Source: Acidobacteriota bacterium (GTDB lineage Bacteria; Acidobacteriota; UBA6911; RPQK01; JAPXNP01). From it: DNA of 7,293 bases. Positions 1 to 7,293 of the stretch are shown here, in pieces. The notes below the pieces were generated by a model that ran no database searches, was not told the DNA's origin, and was given only the letters and a program-made list of their open reading frames with translations. The stretch is taken from contig JAUWTT010000197.1 of the NCBI GenBank assembly GCA_030614585.1, positions 1-7,293 on the forward strand. Direction: 5' to 3'. Both the position numbers and the translations under genes were made by a program. The stretch's first letter is position 1, and the number at the start of each line of letters is the position of its first letter.

Positions 1-3000
1 GAGCCCTTGATCTGATGCGCCAACGAACTGCCGGTAAGGCAGTTGTCCGGGCCTTCAACCCGCGCCTGGATAGAGACGGGTGGGAAACCGACTTCTCAGC
101 GATTGAAGTGACCCTTGAGGATCGGCCCTTTCTGGTTGACTCGGTTCAGGTCTGTTTGAGAAAGCAGAACGCAGTACTCCGTCATCTGATTCACCCCATA
201 CTCAGCGTAGATCACGACGCGGAAGGTCAGATCCAAGAGATCTTTATGGGGCACACAGCAGCAACAACGTCTGAGTCTTATGAGCTTTTTTTGATCGATC
301 GGATTGAGGATGAGAGACGGTTGGAAGAGCTGAAAACGGAAGTGGAAAGTGTCTTGGAGGACGTTAGGTTGGCGACCGACGATTACCCAGCCTTGAGAGA
401 GAAATGCCGGGAGGTTCGAGACGAAATCAGTTCACTGTCACAGGAAGCCGAATCACCGCAGGTTCCAGAGAAGGAATCCGTTCTCCGTGAGTATACGGAC
501 TTCCTGGATTGGCTCGATGCGGATAACTTTGTGTTCCTGGGCTATCGAGAATACGAGCTTACGGAAACTGGCGGTGAGATGTTCGCCCAGGTGAAACGCA
601 ATTCCGGGCTCGGAATCCTTGGCGATGCCAGGAAAAGCAAGTACTTTGATCCGGTTGCTGTGTCCACCCTGCCGGAGCAGATTCTCAATCAGATGAGTGG
701 CCCTCCCCTGCTGCTTGTCACTAAGACAACCGCAGAGTCGACAGTACATCGGGGTGCTCGGATGGATTACATAGGGCTCAAGAAATTCAATGCGAAAGGG
801 CAGTTAACAGGAGAAAAGCGCTTCGTCGGTTTGTTCACGTCACGGGCTTTTGCGAGGCCGGTCAATCAGATACCGATTCTCCGTCGAAAGCTGCGTAAGA
901 TCCTGGAACTGCAACGAGCCAAAGAAGGGTCACACGACTTCAAGCAGACGCTCAGGATACTCGACTCCTTTCCGATTGGTGAGTTGTTCTGGATAGAACC
1001 GGAGGACCTGCATCGGGACATCCAGAGGATCATGAACTCCGAGAGTGAGCGGGGAGGGCGTCTGGTCATACGGGTCGATCCTTCGCACCGTGGGTTTTCG
1101 GTCGTGGTCATCATGCCTAGAGAGAAGTTCAACTCAATCGTTCGACAGAGAATTCAGGACTACCTTGCCAAGACCCTCAAGGCCACACACGTTGACTACC
1201 GACTGGCGATGACCGAGGACGATGAATCTCAAGCACGCTTCCATTTCTTCTTCTCAAGCTCGCTGGACTATGACGACATTAGTTTCAGCGAACTTGACGA
1301 GAAGGTGGCAGAACTGGCCAGATCTTGGGATGACGCTCTCGAAGAGGAACTCCTCAGGCGATTTGACACCCGGGGCCACGAGCTGTCGAAGAAATACTCA
1401 CAGTTGTTCACTGATGGATACAAGGCAGGGGTCCGAATTACTAACGCAATCGTTGATATTGAGAACCTGGAGTCTCTAGGGAAGAAACCTTTTGGCATCG
1501 ACCTGATCAACCCGGCGGAAACCCGGTACCCGGAGGCCACAACCCGTCTAAGGATCTATCATTCCGAGAGCCTGTCTTTGGCTAAGGTCTTCCCAGTCCT
1601 CGAGAACCTTGGGCTAGAGATCTTCGAGCAGATCAATTACTCACTCAACAGGGAAAATCAGCAACAATTATCTGACAGATGCATCGACATATACCGTGTT
1701 CAGGACTCGTCGGGTTCCAGAATCAACATAGAGAGAGATGGAGATCGGCTCAAGGACGCACTTTTGGCGATTCTGACAGGAGAGGTCACGGATGATTCCC
1801 TCAATCATCTCGTTTTGGCGGCAGGGCTTACAGCTCGTCAGGTGGCCCTTCTGAGAACCTATCGAGCCTATTTATTCCAGCTGGTCCCTGCCGCAAGTCT
1901 GACCTTTGTCACAAGAACGATGGTCAATAATCCCGACTGTTCCGCCTGGCTCCACAATTACTTTCAGGCGAAGTTTGAACCGGGGATAGAAAGCCGAACC
2001 GAGTCCATGCAGAAGGCTGAGCAAGCCTTCTTCTCGAGCCTGCAGGCGGTTTCTTCACTTCCCGAAGACGAGGTCCTGCGCTTTACGTTCAACCTTATCG
2101 CTTCTACAACGAGAACCAACTTCTACCTCGGCAAACCCTACTTCAGCGTGAAGGTTCAATCGAAGGATCTCGACACAATCCCTGAACCGCGCCCCTTTCG
2201 GGAAATCTTCGTTTCGAGCCCCCATCTCAACGCGATCCACCTGCGAGGCGGCCGCATTGCCCGAGGGGGCCTTCGATGGAGCGATCGACCCGATGACTTC
2301 AGAACTGAGGTTCTGGGGCTGATGAAAACCCAGATGAGCAAGAACACCCTGATTGTTCCTGAAGGGTCCAAAGGCGGTTTCGTCTTGAAGATGCCACCGA
2401 GCGATCCAGCCGCACTCAAAGAACATGTAGAACAGCAGTACAAAGTTTTTATCCGAGGTCTTTTGGATCTGACTGACAACATCGAAGAGGGTGAAATCGT
2501 CCACCCAGCCAACCTTGTGATCTACGACGATCCGGACCCGTATCTGGTGGTAGCTGCTGACAAAGGGACCGCAACATTTAGCGACACTGCCAACGGAGTG
2601 AGTAGCGAGTACCAGTTCTGGCTTGGCGATGCCTTCGCTTCGGGAGGGTCTCACGGCTACGACCACAAGAAGGAGGGGATCACCGCCAAGGGTGCCTGGG
2701 AGTGTGCAAAGTGGCATTTTCGGGAATTGGGGATCGATCCTCTGACTCAAGAGTTCAGTGCCATTGGGATCGGAGACATGTCGGGTGACGTTTTCGGTAA
2801 CGGCATGTTGTACAGCGACAAGATCAGGCTTATTGCGGCTTTTGACCACCGGCATATCTTCTTTGACCCCGACCCGAATCCTCAGCAGAGCTTTAAAGAA
2901 AGAGAAAGGCTCTTCCGTGAACCAAGCTTGAGCTGGCAGGATTACCGACAGGAGCTGATCAGTGAGGGAGGTGGGGTTTTTCCCCGCAACGCAAAATCGA

Positions 3001-4667
3001 TTCAGCTAACCCCACAGATTCAAGACTGCCTCCAGCTGAAGCAGGAAGCAGTCAGCGGACAAGACCTCGTCCACCACATCCTCCAAATGGAGGTTGACCT
3101 TCTGTGGAGTGGCGGAATTGGAACTTATGTAAAAGCCAGTACGGAGCGCAACAGCGATGTGGGTGATCCCAATAATGATCGGGTGAGGATTAATGCCTCT
3201 GATCTCAAAGCGCAGATTGTGGCGGAAGGTGGCAACCTCGCGTTGACTCAGTTAGCTCGCATTGAATTCGCCCTGAACGGAGGTCGTATCAACACGGATG
3301 CCGTCGACAACTCAGGCGGCGTGGACATGAGCGACCACGAAGTGAATATCAAAATACTTCTCCAACCGGATATCGATAACGGCACGCTTGAGATGGCCGA
3401 ACGAAATGAGCTGCTGGAACGGATGACCGCCGAAGTCAACCAACTTGTATTGAGAAACAACTACAACCAGGCCCTCTGCCTTTCGATGGCAGCCAGACTC
3501 GGACCTCGGGGACTCAACCAGTTTAAGTCTCTGCAACGGTACCTGACTCTGGAAGGAGGCTTAAAGCCAAACCTCGAATTCCTCCCGGACGGTGAAGAGT
3601 TAAAGCGGCGACTGAGACGGAAACAGGGCTACACCCGGCCCGAACTCGCTGTCCTCACGGCTTACACGAAAATGGGCCTCAAACGGACTCTCACAAGGAG
3701 CTCTATCCTGGACGAGCCGATTCTCGAGCACTACCTTCGCGACTATTTCCCGGTTCTCCTGAGGCAGGGGACTAGAGAAAGCATCCGGGCTCACCCCCTG
3801 AGGCGGGAGATTGTGGCAACTCAACTGACAAACTGTCTGGTGGATCGTTTGGGACCCGGATTCCTACATCAGGTTATTGAACATACCGGCGCCACACCAG
3901 ACCAGGCTATCCGCGCTGTCATTGCGACCCATGAGATCTTCAATCTGGGCTATCTTTTCGACGAGATCTTTCTCCAAGACAGAAACGTCGATATCGATGC
4001 ACAATATCGCGCTATCGATGACATCGTTGACTCGGTTCGGGGGATCGCGGACTGGCTCTTGATGAGTGGTGCGAACACGACAGATTTATCCTCGTTGGTA
4101 GAAATCTACAAAGCGTCGCTGGCTGAACTGAGGGCCGACCTCTCCAAATTGCTGCCAGTCAAGAAAGAACAGAAACGCTTTCTGCGACGGACGGTTGATG
4201 CCATAAAGGCCGGGTACTCTGACGAGTTTTCCACCACGCTGGCCTCAGCTACTTACCTTCCAAGCTGCATGAGTGTGATTGACATAAGTCTGACCACGGG
4301 CAGGGATCTGCACTCGTCAGCAGTCAGCTTCTACGCAATCGGAGATGTATTAGAACTGGGACGCCTCCGGGACGAGCTGGAAACGGTCAGGACTCAGCAC
4401 CCACTTGAAGCTGTAGCAATTAAAGGCTTGGTCACTGATCTCCGCCTTGTCCAACGCCAGCTGACAATTGAATACCTGCGCCGACAGGAAACCGAGAGTC
4501 TGACGCCGAACCGATTTCTTCGAGCTAAGACTCAACTCACACGACGAATCAAGCGTTCAACCAAAGAAGTAATACGCTCACCGGAAGTGGTCGTCTCAGG
4601 GGCCAGCGTGCTGACGAGGCTCCTGTTTCAATTGGTAAGAGAACTCGAACTAGGAGCGGGGAACTAG
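1..4667 (+). CDS. NAD-specific glutamate dehydrogenase, large GDH180 / Bac_GDH class, 5' end outside window
   Basis: Cytoplasmic enzyme that oxidatively deaminates L-glutamate to 2-oxoglutarate and ammonium with NAD+, a catabolic link from amino acids to the TCA cycle. Numbering from the ATG at 15: an ACT-like segment near 29-63 (DRPFLVDSV, then HPIL), the family's WLDADNFVFLGYRE block at 166-179, and two further probable ACT-like stretches near 350-390 and 510-545. The catalytic core has GGLRWSDR at 751-758, QMSKN at 773-777 and GSKGGF at 784-789, with the expected substrate and catalytic lysines K776 and K786. The Rossmann signature GIGDMSGDVFGNGM is at 918-931, AEGGNLALTQL at 1070-1080, and NTDAVDNSGGVD...SDHE at 1093-1109. 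A mostly helical C-terminal region follows. The frame stays open to base 1 and no Shine-Dalgarno precedes ATG 15. Family members have more sequence before the VVRAFNP motif, so ATG 15 is probably internal and some 50-100 residues are missing off the edge. No frameshift or lost key residue was seen. The last residues (LGAGN) are encoded inside a heptamer repeat. Family assignment is very secure; in vivo direction is inferred from the family. Confidence 0.97.
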   Translation, partial: ALDLMRQRTAGKAVVRAFNPRLDRDGWETDFSAIEVTLEDRPFLVDSVQVCLRKQNAVLRHLIHPILSVDHDAEGQIQEIFMGHTAATTSESYELFLIDRIEDERRLEELKTEVESVLEDVRLATDDYPALREKCREVRDEISSLSQEAESPQVPEKESVLREYTDFLDWLDADNFVFLGYREYELTETGGEMFAQVKRNSGLGILGDARKSKYFDPVAVSTLPEQILNQMSGPPLLLVTKTTAESTVHRGARMDYIGLKKFNAKGQLTGEKRFVGLFTSRAFARPVNQIPILRRKLRKILELQRAKEGSHDFKQTLRILDSFPIGELFWIEPEDLHRDIQRIMNSESERGGRLVIRVDPSHRGFSVVVIMPREKFNSIVRQRIQDYLAKTLKATHVDYRLAMTEDDESQARFHFFFSSSLDYDDISFSELDEKVAELARSWDDALEEELLRRFDTRGHELSKKYSQLFTDGYKAGVRITNAIVDIENLESLGKKPFGIDLINPAETRYPEATTRLRIYHSESLSLAKVFPVLENLGLEIFEQINYSLNRENQQQLSDRCIDIYRVQDSSGSRINIERDGDRLKDALLAILTGEVTDDSLNHLVLAAGLTARQVALLRTYRAYLFQLVPAASLTFVTRTMVNNPDCSAWLHNYFQAKFEPGIESRTESMQKAEQAFFSSLQAVSSLPEDEVLRFTFNLIASTTRTNFYLGKPYFSVKVQSKDLDTIPEPRPFREIFVSSPHLNAIHLRGGRIARGGLRWSDRPDDFRTEVLGLMKTQMSKNTLIVPEGSKGGFVLKMPPSDPAALKEHVEQQYKVFIRGLLDLTDNIEEGEIVHPANLVIYDDPDPYLVVAADKGTATFSDTANGVSSEYQFWLGDAFASGGSHGYDHKKEGITAKGAWECAKWHFRELGIDPLTQEFSAIGIGDMSGDVFGNGMLYSDKIRLIAAFDHRHIFFDPDPNPQQSFKERERLFREPSLSWQDYRQELISEGGGVFPRNAKSIQLTPQIQDCLQLKQEAVSGQDLVHHILQMEVDLLWSGGIGTYVKASTERNSDVGDPNNDRVRINASDLKAQIVAEGGNLALTQLARIEFALNGGRINTDAVDNSGGVDMSDHEVNIKILLQPDIDNGTLEMAERNELLERMTAEVNQLVLRNNYNQALCLSMAARLGPRGLNQFKSLQRYLTLEGGLKPNLEFLPDGEELKRRLRRKQGYTRPELAVLTAYTKMGLKRTLTRSSILDEPILEHYLRDYFPVLLRQGTRESIRAHPLRREIVATQLTNCLVDRLGPGFLHQVIEHTGATPDQAIRAVIATHEIFNLGYLFDEIFLQDRNVDIDAQYRAIDDIVDSVRGIADWLLMSGANTTDLSSLVEIYKASLAELRADLSKLLPVKKEQKRFLRRTVDAIKAGYSDEFSTTLASATYLPSCMSVIDISLTTGRDLHSSAVSFYAIGDVLELGRLRDELETVRTQHPLEAVAIKGLVTDLRLVQRQLTIEYLRRQETESLTPNRFLRAKTQLTRRIKRSTKEVIRSPEVVVSGASVLTRLLFQLVRELELGAGN

Positions 4668-4705
4668 GGGCTGGGGGCTAGGAGCTCGAGGAAGAAGTCT
4701 CGAGG
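4650..4705. repeat. Degenerate heptamer (14-bp period) repeat overlapping the dehydrogenase stop codon
   Basis: CTAGG recurs at exactly 14-base steps, at 4650, 4664 and 4678. The heptamers starting there are CTAGGAG, CTAGGGG and CTAGGAG. The intervening heptamers at 4657, 4671 and 4685 are degenerate versions (CTGGGGG is the closest), giving about six units of consensus CTRGGRG. CTCGAGG then recurs at 4685 and 4699, again 14 bases apart. The first units encode the last residues and the TAG stop (4665-4667) of the dehydrogenase. It resembles in style the short tandem heptamer repeats seen between genes in cyanobacteria and other bacteria; that likeness is from memory. Function is unknown. Confidence 0.6.
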
Positions 4706-4726
4706 TCTCCTCGGAGTCTGGACTTC
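4694..4726 (+). other. Possible stem-loop downstream of the dehydrogenase gene
   Basis: An outer pairing GAAGTC (4694-4699) with GACTTC (4721-4726) encloses an inner hairpin CGAGG (4701-4705), loop TCT, CCTCG (4709-4713), with an unpaired stretch on the 3' side. It sits 27 bases after the stop, where a transcript end could lie. No T-run follows, so it is not a standard intrinsic terminator. It could be a Rho-assisted end, an mRNA-stabilising hairpin, or a by-product of the adjoining CTCGAGG repeat, since the CTCGAGG at 4699-4705 overlaps the inner stem. Confidence 0.3.
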
Positions 4727-4752
4727 CACATGCGGACCGAAACCGCTATAGT
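4719..4752 (+). promoter_or_regulatory. Weak candidate sigma-70-like promoter for the DUF5916 gene
   Basis: TATAGT at 4747-4752 matches five of six bases of the TATAAT -10 consensus and lies 79 bases before the ATG at 4832. No good -35 lies at the normal distance: CTTCCA at 4723-4728 (18-base spacer) matches only three positions. TGGACT at 4719-4724 matches four but is 22 bases away. The call rests almost entirely on the -10 hexamer and could be chance. Confidence 0.25.
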
Positions 4753-4831
4753 GACTGGCTTGTGTGCAGAGGTGCAGACGACAAGAAAGCGACTGCCCAT
4801 GTTCGTTACGCCTGAAGCTTGAGACTCGACA

Positions 4832-4954
4832 ATGACGCTGTGGATTAAGCTGGTGCGCGGGATGTTAACCGGGTCTGTGTGGCGTAAATCTGGAAGCCAT
4901 CTGATTCTTCCTGGACTCTTCCTACTCCTCCTATCTCAAGTTCCAGCTCTTGGG
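4832..4954 (+). other. Signal peptide coding segment of the DUF5916 protein
   Basis: Residues 1-41: a long positively charged n-region, hydrophobic core around LILPGLFLLLL, then SQVPALG before EEID. A at -3 and G at -1 fit signal peptidase I. There is no cysteine at +1, so it is not a lipoprotein signal. The exact cleavage point is predicted by eye. Confidence 0.75.
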
Positions 4955-7150
4955 GAGGAAATCGATTACGACACTGCTCACCTAAGTCGCAATATGGAGG
5001 CAATCCGGACAACAGAGCCTATTGTTCTGGACGGGAACCTGGATGAACCGGCCTGGAAGCTGGCGAAACCGGCAACCAACTTCACTCAGAAGGTTCCGTT
5101 CACAGGTCAGCCGGCTAGTGAGGAAACAGAGGTCAGGATTATCTTCGATGACGTGAGCTTGTACGTCGGAGTTTATTGCTTCGACTCGGCGGGACCGGAC
5201 GGCATTATTGTCAACGACGTTACAAAAGATTTCTTTACGCTGGACAGTGACGGCTTTCAGATCGTTCTGGATACGTTCAACGACAATCGTAACTCCTTCC
5301 TTTTTGCTACCAACCCCGCAGCCGGCCGCTTCGACATGCAGGTTGGAGCTGATGGTAACCGCGGCAACAGTGCCTGGGATGGCATCTGGTACGTAGAAAC
5401 TCAGATAACCGAAAAAGGCTGGCAAGTGGAGATGCAGATACCCTTCAAAACACTCCGCTTCCTCAAGGCCGATCCCAAGGAATGGGGAATTAATTTCGAG
5501 CGCAGGGTCAGACGCAAGTTCGAGGACTCTTACTGGGCACCCATTCCCCCACCTTACCGAGTGGCGCGAGTCTCGATCGCAGGGACGCTGCACGGTGTCG
5601 AACACAGCAAGCCGAGCAGAAATCTCTTCTTTAAGCCATACGGGATCCTGCCAATCCTGAAGCGAGAGGACGACGATTGGGATGTGCTTCCAGACGCCGG
5701 TTTCGACATTAAGTGGGGAGTCACATCACAGCTGACGGCAGACTTCACAATCAACACGGACTTCTCCCAAATAGAAGTCGACGAGCAGCAGATTAACCTC
5801 ACACGTTTCAGTCTCTTCTTCCCCGAAAAGAGAGATTTCTTCCTCGAAAATGCCAACATTTTCGACTGGGGAATGAGAAGGCCGGGTTTCCGCTTCAGGC
5901 CCGAGTTTATACCATTCTTCAGCCGTCGCATCGGATTGACGGAAGACGGCGCTGTTGTCCCAATTTTGGCGGGGGCCAGGCTTACAGGCAAAACGGGACC
6001 TTACACGATCGGTCTCATGACAATGCAAACCGCAGAATTCGGCGAGAAGCCACCGGATGACCAACTCGATCCTCGAGCTGAGATCGACGGGGAGGATGGG
6101 GATGAGGAAGAGTACGAGCCTTCCACCAATTTCATCGTGACGCGAGTCCGCCGCGACGTGCTGAGGAAATCGGATGTGGGCGGTATCTTCATCAATAAGC
6201 AAGAGTCAGGTGGCTCACATAACCGGACGTATGGAATTGACGGCAACTTCAACTTCTTCGAGTACCTTGACGTTAGCCCCTGGATCCTGAGGACTGAGAC
6301 TCCGGATCTTAAGGGTGACGACGTAGCTTCAGATCTTGAAGTTGCCTGGAGAGACGGTTTTTTCGAGGTGTGGGCAGGGCACCTGCGGTTGGGGGAGAAC
6401 GTGAATCCCGAAGTCGGATTCGCTCCTCGGACCGGTATTCACAAGACTTCGGGAGATTTTGGTATCACTCCACGTCCGGAAGAGAAAATCTCCTGGATCA
6501 GAGAGCTCAACCCTTCGATCGAGGCCGACTACATTACAAACACAGAGAATGTACTGGAAACTCGAAAGTTCGAGGGCCGATTCACCGTTACCTTCAGTGA
6601 CAGCAGTTTCCTTAGTGTGGCTCATGAAGATAGTTTTGAAAGACTGTTCGAGCCGTTCACCATTCGGGAGAGTGACGATGGGGAGGAAGATGACATTGTC
6701 ATCCCGGAGGGAGACTACAATTTCGCCGAGAATTCGCTCTTCTTCCGGAGTAATCGCTCAAAATGGCTGAGCATTATGGCTCGGTTGTCGACCGGTGGCT
6801 TCTACGACGGCGATCGGGACTCCTATGAAGTGGGCCTAACCTTCCAGCCCAGCTACCACTTCAGCGCCCAAGTCTCTTGGGACCACAACCAGGTTCGCCT
6901 GCCCGGTGGAGATTTTGACACGGAGCTGATCTTCGCCCGGATCGGGTACTCCTACTCAAGCAATGTGTTCTTTGATGCTCTGCTCCAGTACAACAGCGAA
7001 TCGCAGGAACTCAGTAGCAACTTGCGCTTCGACTGGGTAATCAAACCATTAAGCGATCTTTACGTCGTATATAACGAGCGACGTTCCAGGGAGGGAGACG
7101 TTATAGAGCGGGCGATCGTCGTCAAACTCTCGTACGTCTTTGCCTTCTGA
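4832..7150 (+). CDS. Secreted CBM9-like / DUF5916 outer-membrane beta-barrel protein
   Basis: Predicted outer-membrane protein of 772 residues, function unknown. A signal peptide is visible: basic residues R18 and K19, hydrophobic core about 24-38, probable cleavage after A-L-G at 41. Residues about 58-225 resemble a CBM9-like beta-sandwich, with LDGNLDEPAW at 66-75, a conserved-looking GADGNRGNSAWDG loop, and WGINFERR at 218-225. From NLFFKPYG (264 onward) the chain fits the DUF5916 barrel. It includes the family hallmark NLTRFSLFFPEKRDFFLE at 322-339, many alternating aromatic strands, and a C-terminal phenylalanine (SYVFAF), the usual barrel-assembly signal. Two very acidic stretches, 409-429 and 613-621, are probably surface loops. 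Length is ordinary for the family. An in-frame TGA at 4820-4822 leaves ATG 4832 as the first ATG. Its only Shine-Dalgarno-like element is a weak GAGA at 4821-4824. Met-11 (4862) would shorten an unusually long n-region but has no better ribosome site, so 4832 is preferred. The TCS/TonB apparatus expected of nutrient receptors is not adjacent, so substrate binding or transport is only a guess from the CBM9-like fold. Confidence 0.92.
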   Translation: MTLWIKLVRGMLTGSVWRKSGSHLILPGLFLLLLSQVPALGEEIDYDTAHLSRNMEAIRTTEPIVLDGNLDEPAWKLAKPATNFTQKVPFTGQPASEETEVRIIFDDVSLYVGVYCFDSAGPDGIIVNDVTKDFFTLDSDGFQIVLDTFNDNRNSFLFATNPAAGRFDMQVGADGNRGNSAWDGIWYVETQITEKGWQVEMQIPFKTLRFLKADPKEWGINFERRVRRKFEDSYWAPIPPPYRVARVSIAGTLHGVEHSKPSRNLFFKPYGILPILKREDDDWDVLPDAGFDIKWGVTSQLTADFTINTDFSQIEVDEQQINLTRFSLFFPEKRDFFLENANIFDWGMRRPGFRFRPEFIPFFSRRIGLTEDGAVVPILAGARLTGKTGPYTIGLMTMQTAEFGEKPPDDQLDPRAEIDGEDGDEEEYEPSTNFIVTRVRRDVLRKSDVGGIFINKQESGGSHNRTYGIDGNFNFFEYLDVSPWILRTETPDLKGDDVASDLEVAWRDGFFEVWAGHLRLGENVNPEVGFAPRTGIHKTSGDFGITPRPEEKISWIRELNPSIEADYITNTENVLETRKFEGRFTVTFSDSSFLSVAHEDSFERLFEPFTIRESDDGEEDDIVIPEGDYNFAENSLFFRSNRSKWLSIMARLSTGGFYDGDRDSYEVGLTFQPSYHFSAQVSWDHNQVRLPGGDFDTELIFARIGYSYSSNVFFDALLQYNSESQELSSNLRFDWVIKPLSDLYVVYNERRSREGDVIERAIVVKLSYVFAF

Positions 7151-7186
7151 GGTCTTAACCCGCACGTCTCACAGAGTGGTTGCTGG

Positions 7187-7249
7187 GACTTTGCGGACTT
7201 GGCGTCTTGGCGTGAGGGAAATACATTTCCACGCAGAGCTCGCTAAGTC
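7187..7249. repeat. Long imperfect palindrome made of 8-9 bp CTTGGCGT-type tandem units
   Basis: The left arm is tandem: GACTTTGCG (7187-7195), GACTTGGCG (7196-7204), TCTTGGCG (7205-7212). GACTTGGCGTCTTGGCGT (7196-7213) is roughly the inverse of ACGCAGAGCTCGCTAAGTC (7231-7249). At the centre, GGAAAT (7217-7222) and ATTTCC (7225-7230) are a perfect inverted repeat around AC. The paired blocks from outside in are GACTT/AAGTC, GCG/CGC, CT/AG, GCGT/ACGC and GGAAAT/ATTTCC, with small bulges such as GAG at 7214-7216. It begins 37 bases after the DUF5916 stop. Similar CGCCAAGACGCCAAG-style intergenic elements occur in many environmental bacterial genomes, as I recall; no T-run follows, so a simple intrinsic terminator is unlikely. 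It could be a non-autonomous dispersed element or a processed 3' hairpin. Confidence 0.65.
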
Positions 7250-7256
7250 TGGGGAA

Positions 7257-7291
7257 GGTCTTATTCGAGCACCAAAAAAAGACCCAAGACC
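7257..7291. other. GGTCTT/AAGACC inverted pair with poly-A tract; possible half of a minus-strand terminator
   Basis: GGTCTT at 7257-7262 can pair with AAGACC at 7279-7284, leaving a 16-base loop. AAGACCC/AAGACC recurs at 7286-7291, and another GGTCTT lies directly after the preceding stop codon (7151-7156). Seven A's at 7274-7280 read as a T-run on the minus strand, just after TGGGTCTTGGGTC. If the matching arm lies beyond base 7293, this would be an intrinsic terminator for a convergent gene. The window edge prevents a decision. Confidence 0.25.
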
Positions 7292-7293
7292 CA

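Noticed and set aside
15..17. ATG at 15 as the true start of the dehydrogenase
   Set aside because: The frame is open to the window edge, no ribosome site precedes it, and family members carry additional N-terminal sequence aligned upstream of this point.
2055..2855. Long minus-strand open frame of 266 codons inside the dehydrogenase gene
   Set aside because: It lies opposite the most conserved catalytic part of the dehydrogenase, has no recognisable domain and no convincing ribosome site. It is explained as a shadow of a strongly constrained gene.
4764..4779. Direct repeat GTGCAGA at 4764 and 4772
   Set aside because: Two 7-base copies at an 8-base step are too short to support an operator or an insertion scar, and no symmetry is present.
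4799..4822. Seven-codon in-frame mini-ORF (MFVTPEA, then TGA) just before the DUF5916 start
   Set aside because: It could be a leader peptide, but it has no ribosome site, no runs of regulatory codons and no paired attenuator structure. It most likely arises by chance. It is useful only because its TGA limits the start of the real gene.
4982..5605. Minus-strand open frame of 207 codons opposite the CBM9-like domain
   Set aside because: The plus strand here encodes clear family motifs, and the antisense product looks like nothing known to me, so it is treated as a shadow.
1..7293. A novel defence, mobile or biosynthetic system spanning the window
   Set aside because: Both long genes belong to recognised families, and no transposase, integrase, CRISPR repeat, toxin-antitoxin pair or clustered small genes could be seen on either strand.

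Overview
The window holds two large same-strand genes and two short non-coding stretches. The first gene (from the left edge to 4667) encodes a very large NAD-dependent glutamate dehydrogenase of the roughly 1,600-residue 'Bac_GDH' / GDH180 class, and its 5' end lies outside the window. The second (4832-7150) encodes a secreted protein with a signal peptide, a CBM9-like N-terminal domain and a DUF5916-type outer-membrane beta-barrel ending in phenylalanine. Together they suggest a heterotrophic Gram-negative bacterium with moderate GC. DUF5916 proteins are familiar from Acidobacteriota, Gemmatimonadota, Bacteroidota and related lineages. I lean weakly towards an Acidobacteriota-like organism, but nothing here proves a phylum.

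Layout: 1-4667, glutamate dehydrogenase, with all the catalytic and nucleotide-binding signatures I looked for. 4668-4831, a 164-base intergenic gap. It opens with a degenerate heptamer-periodic repeat that begins inside the dehydrogenase's last codons, followed by a possible stem-loop and a weak promoter-like hexamer. 4832-7150, the DUF5916 protein. 7151-7293, non-coding. It contains a long imperfect palindrome built from CTTGGCGT-type units, then a GGTCTT/AAGACC pairing and a poly-A tract at the right edge that may be half of a terminator for a convergent gene outside the window.

The two genes need not form one functional unit. Glutamate dehydrogenase is a cytoplasmic catabolic enzyme that turns glutamate into 2-oxoglutarate and ammonium, while the second product should sit in the outer membrane with unknown function. 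The repeat-bearing gap and a possible promoter between them argue for separate transcription, though read-through cannot be excluded. I found no RNA genes, CRISPR arrays, transposases, defence genes or other clear accessory system. The most unusual material is the two repeat elements that follow the two genes.
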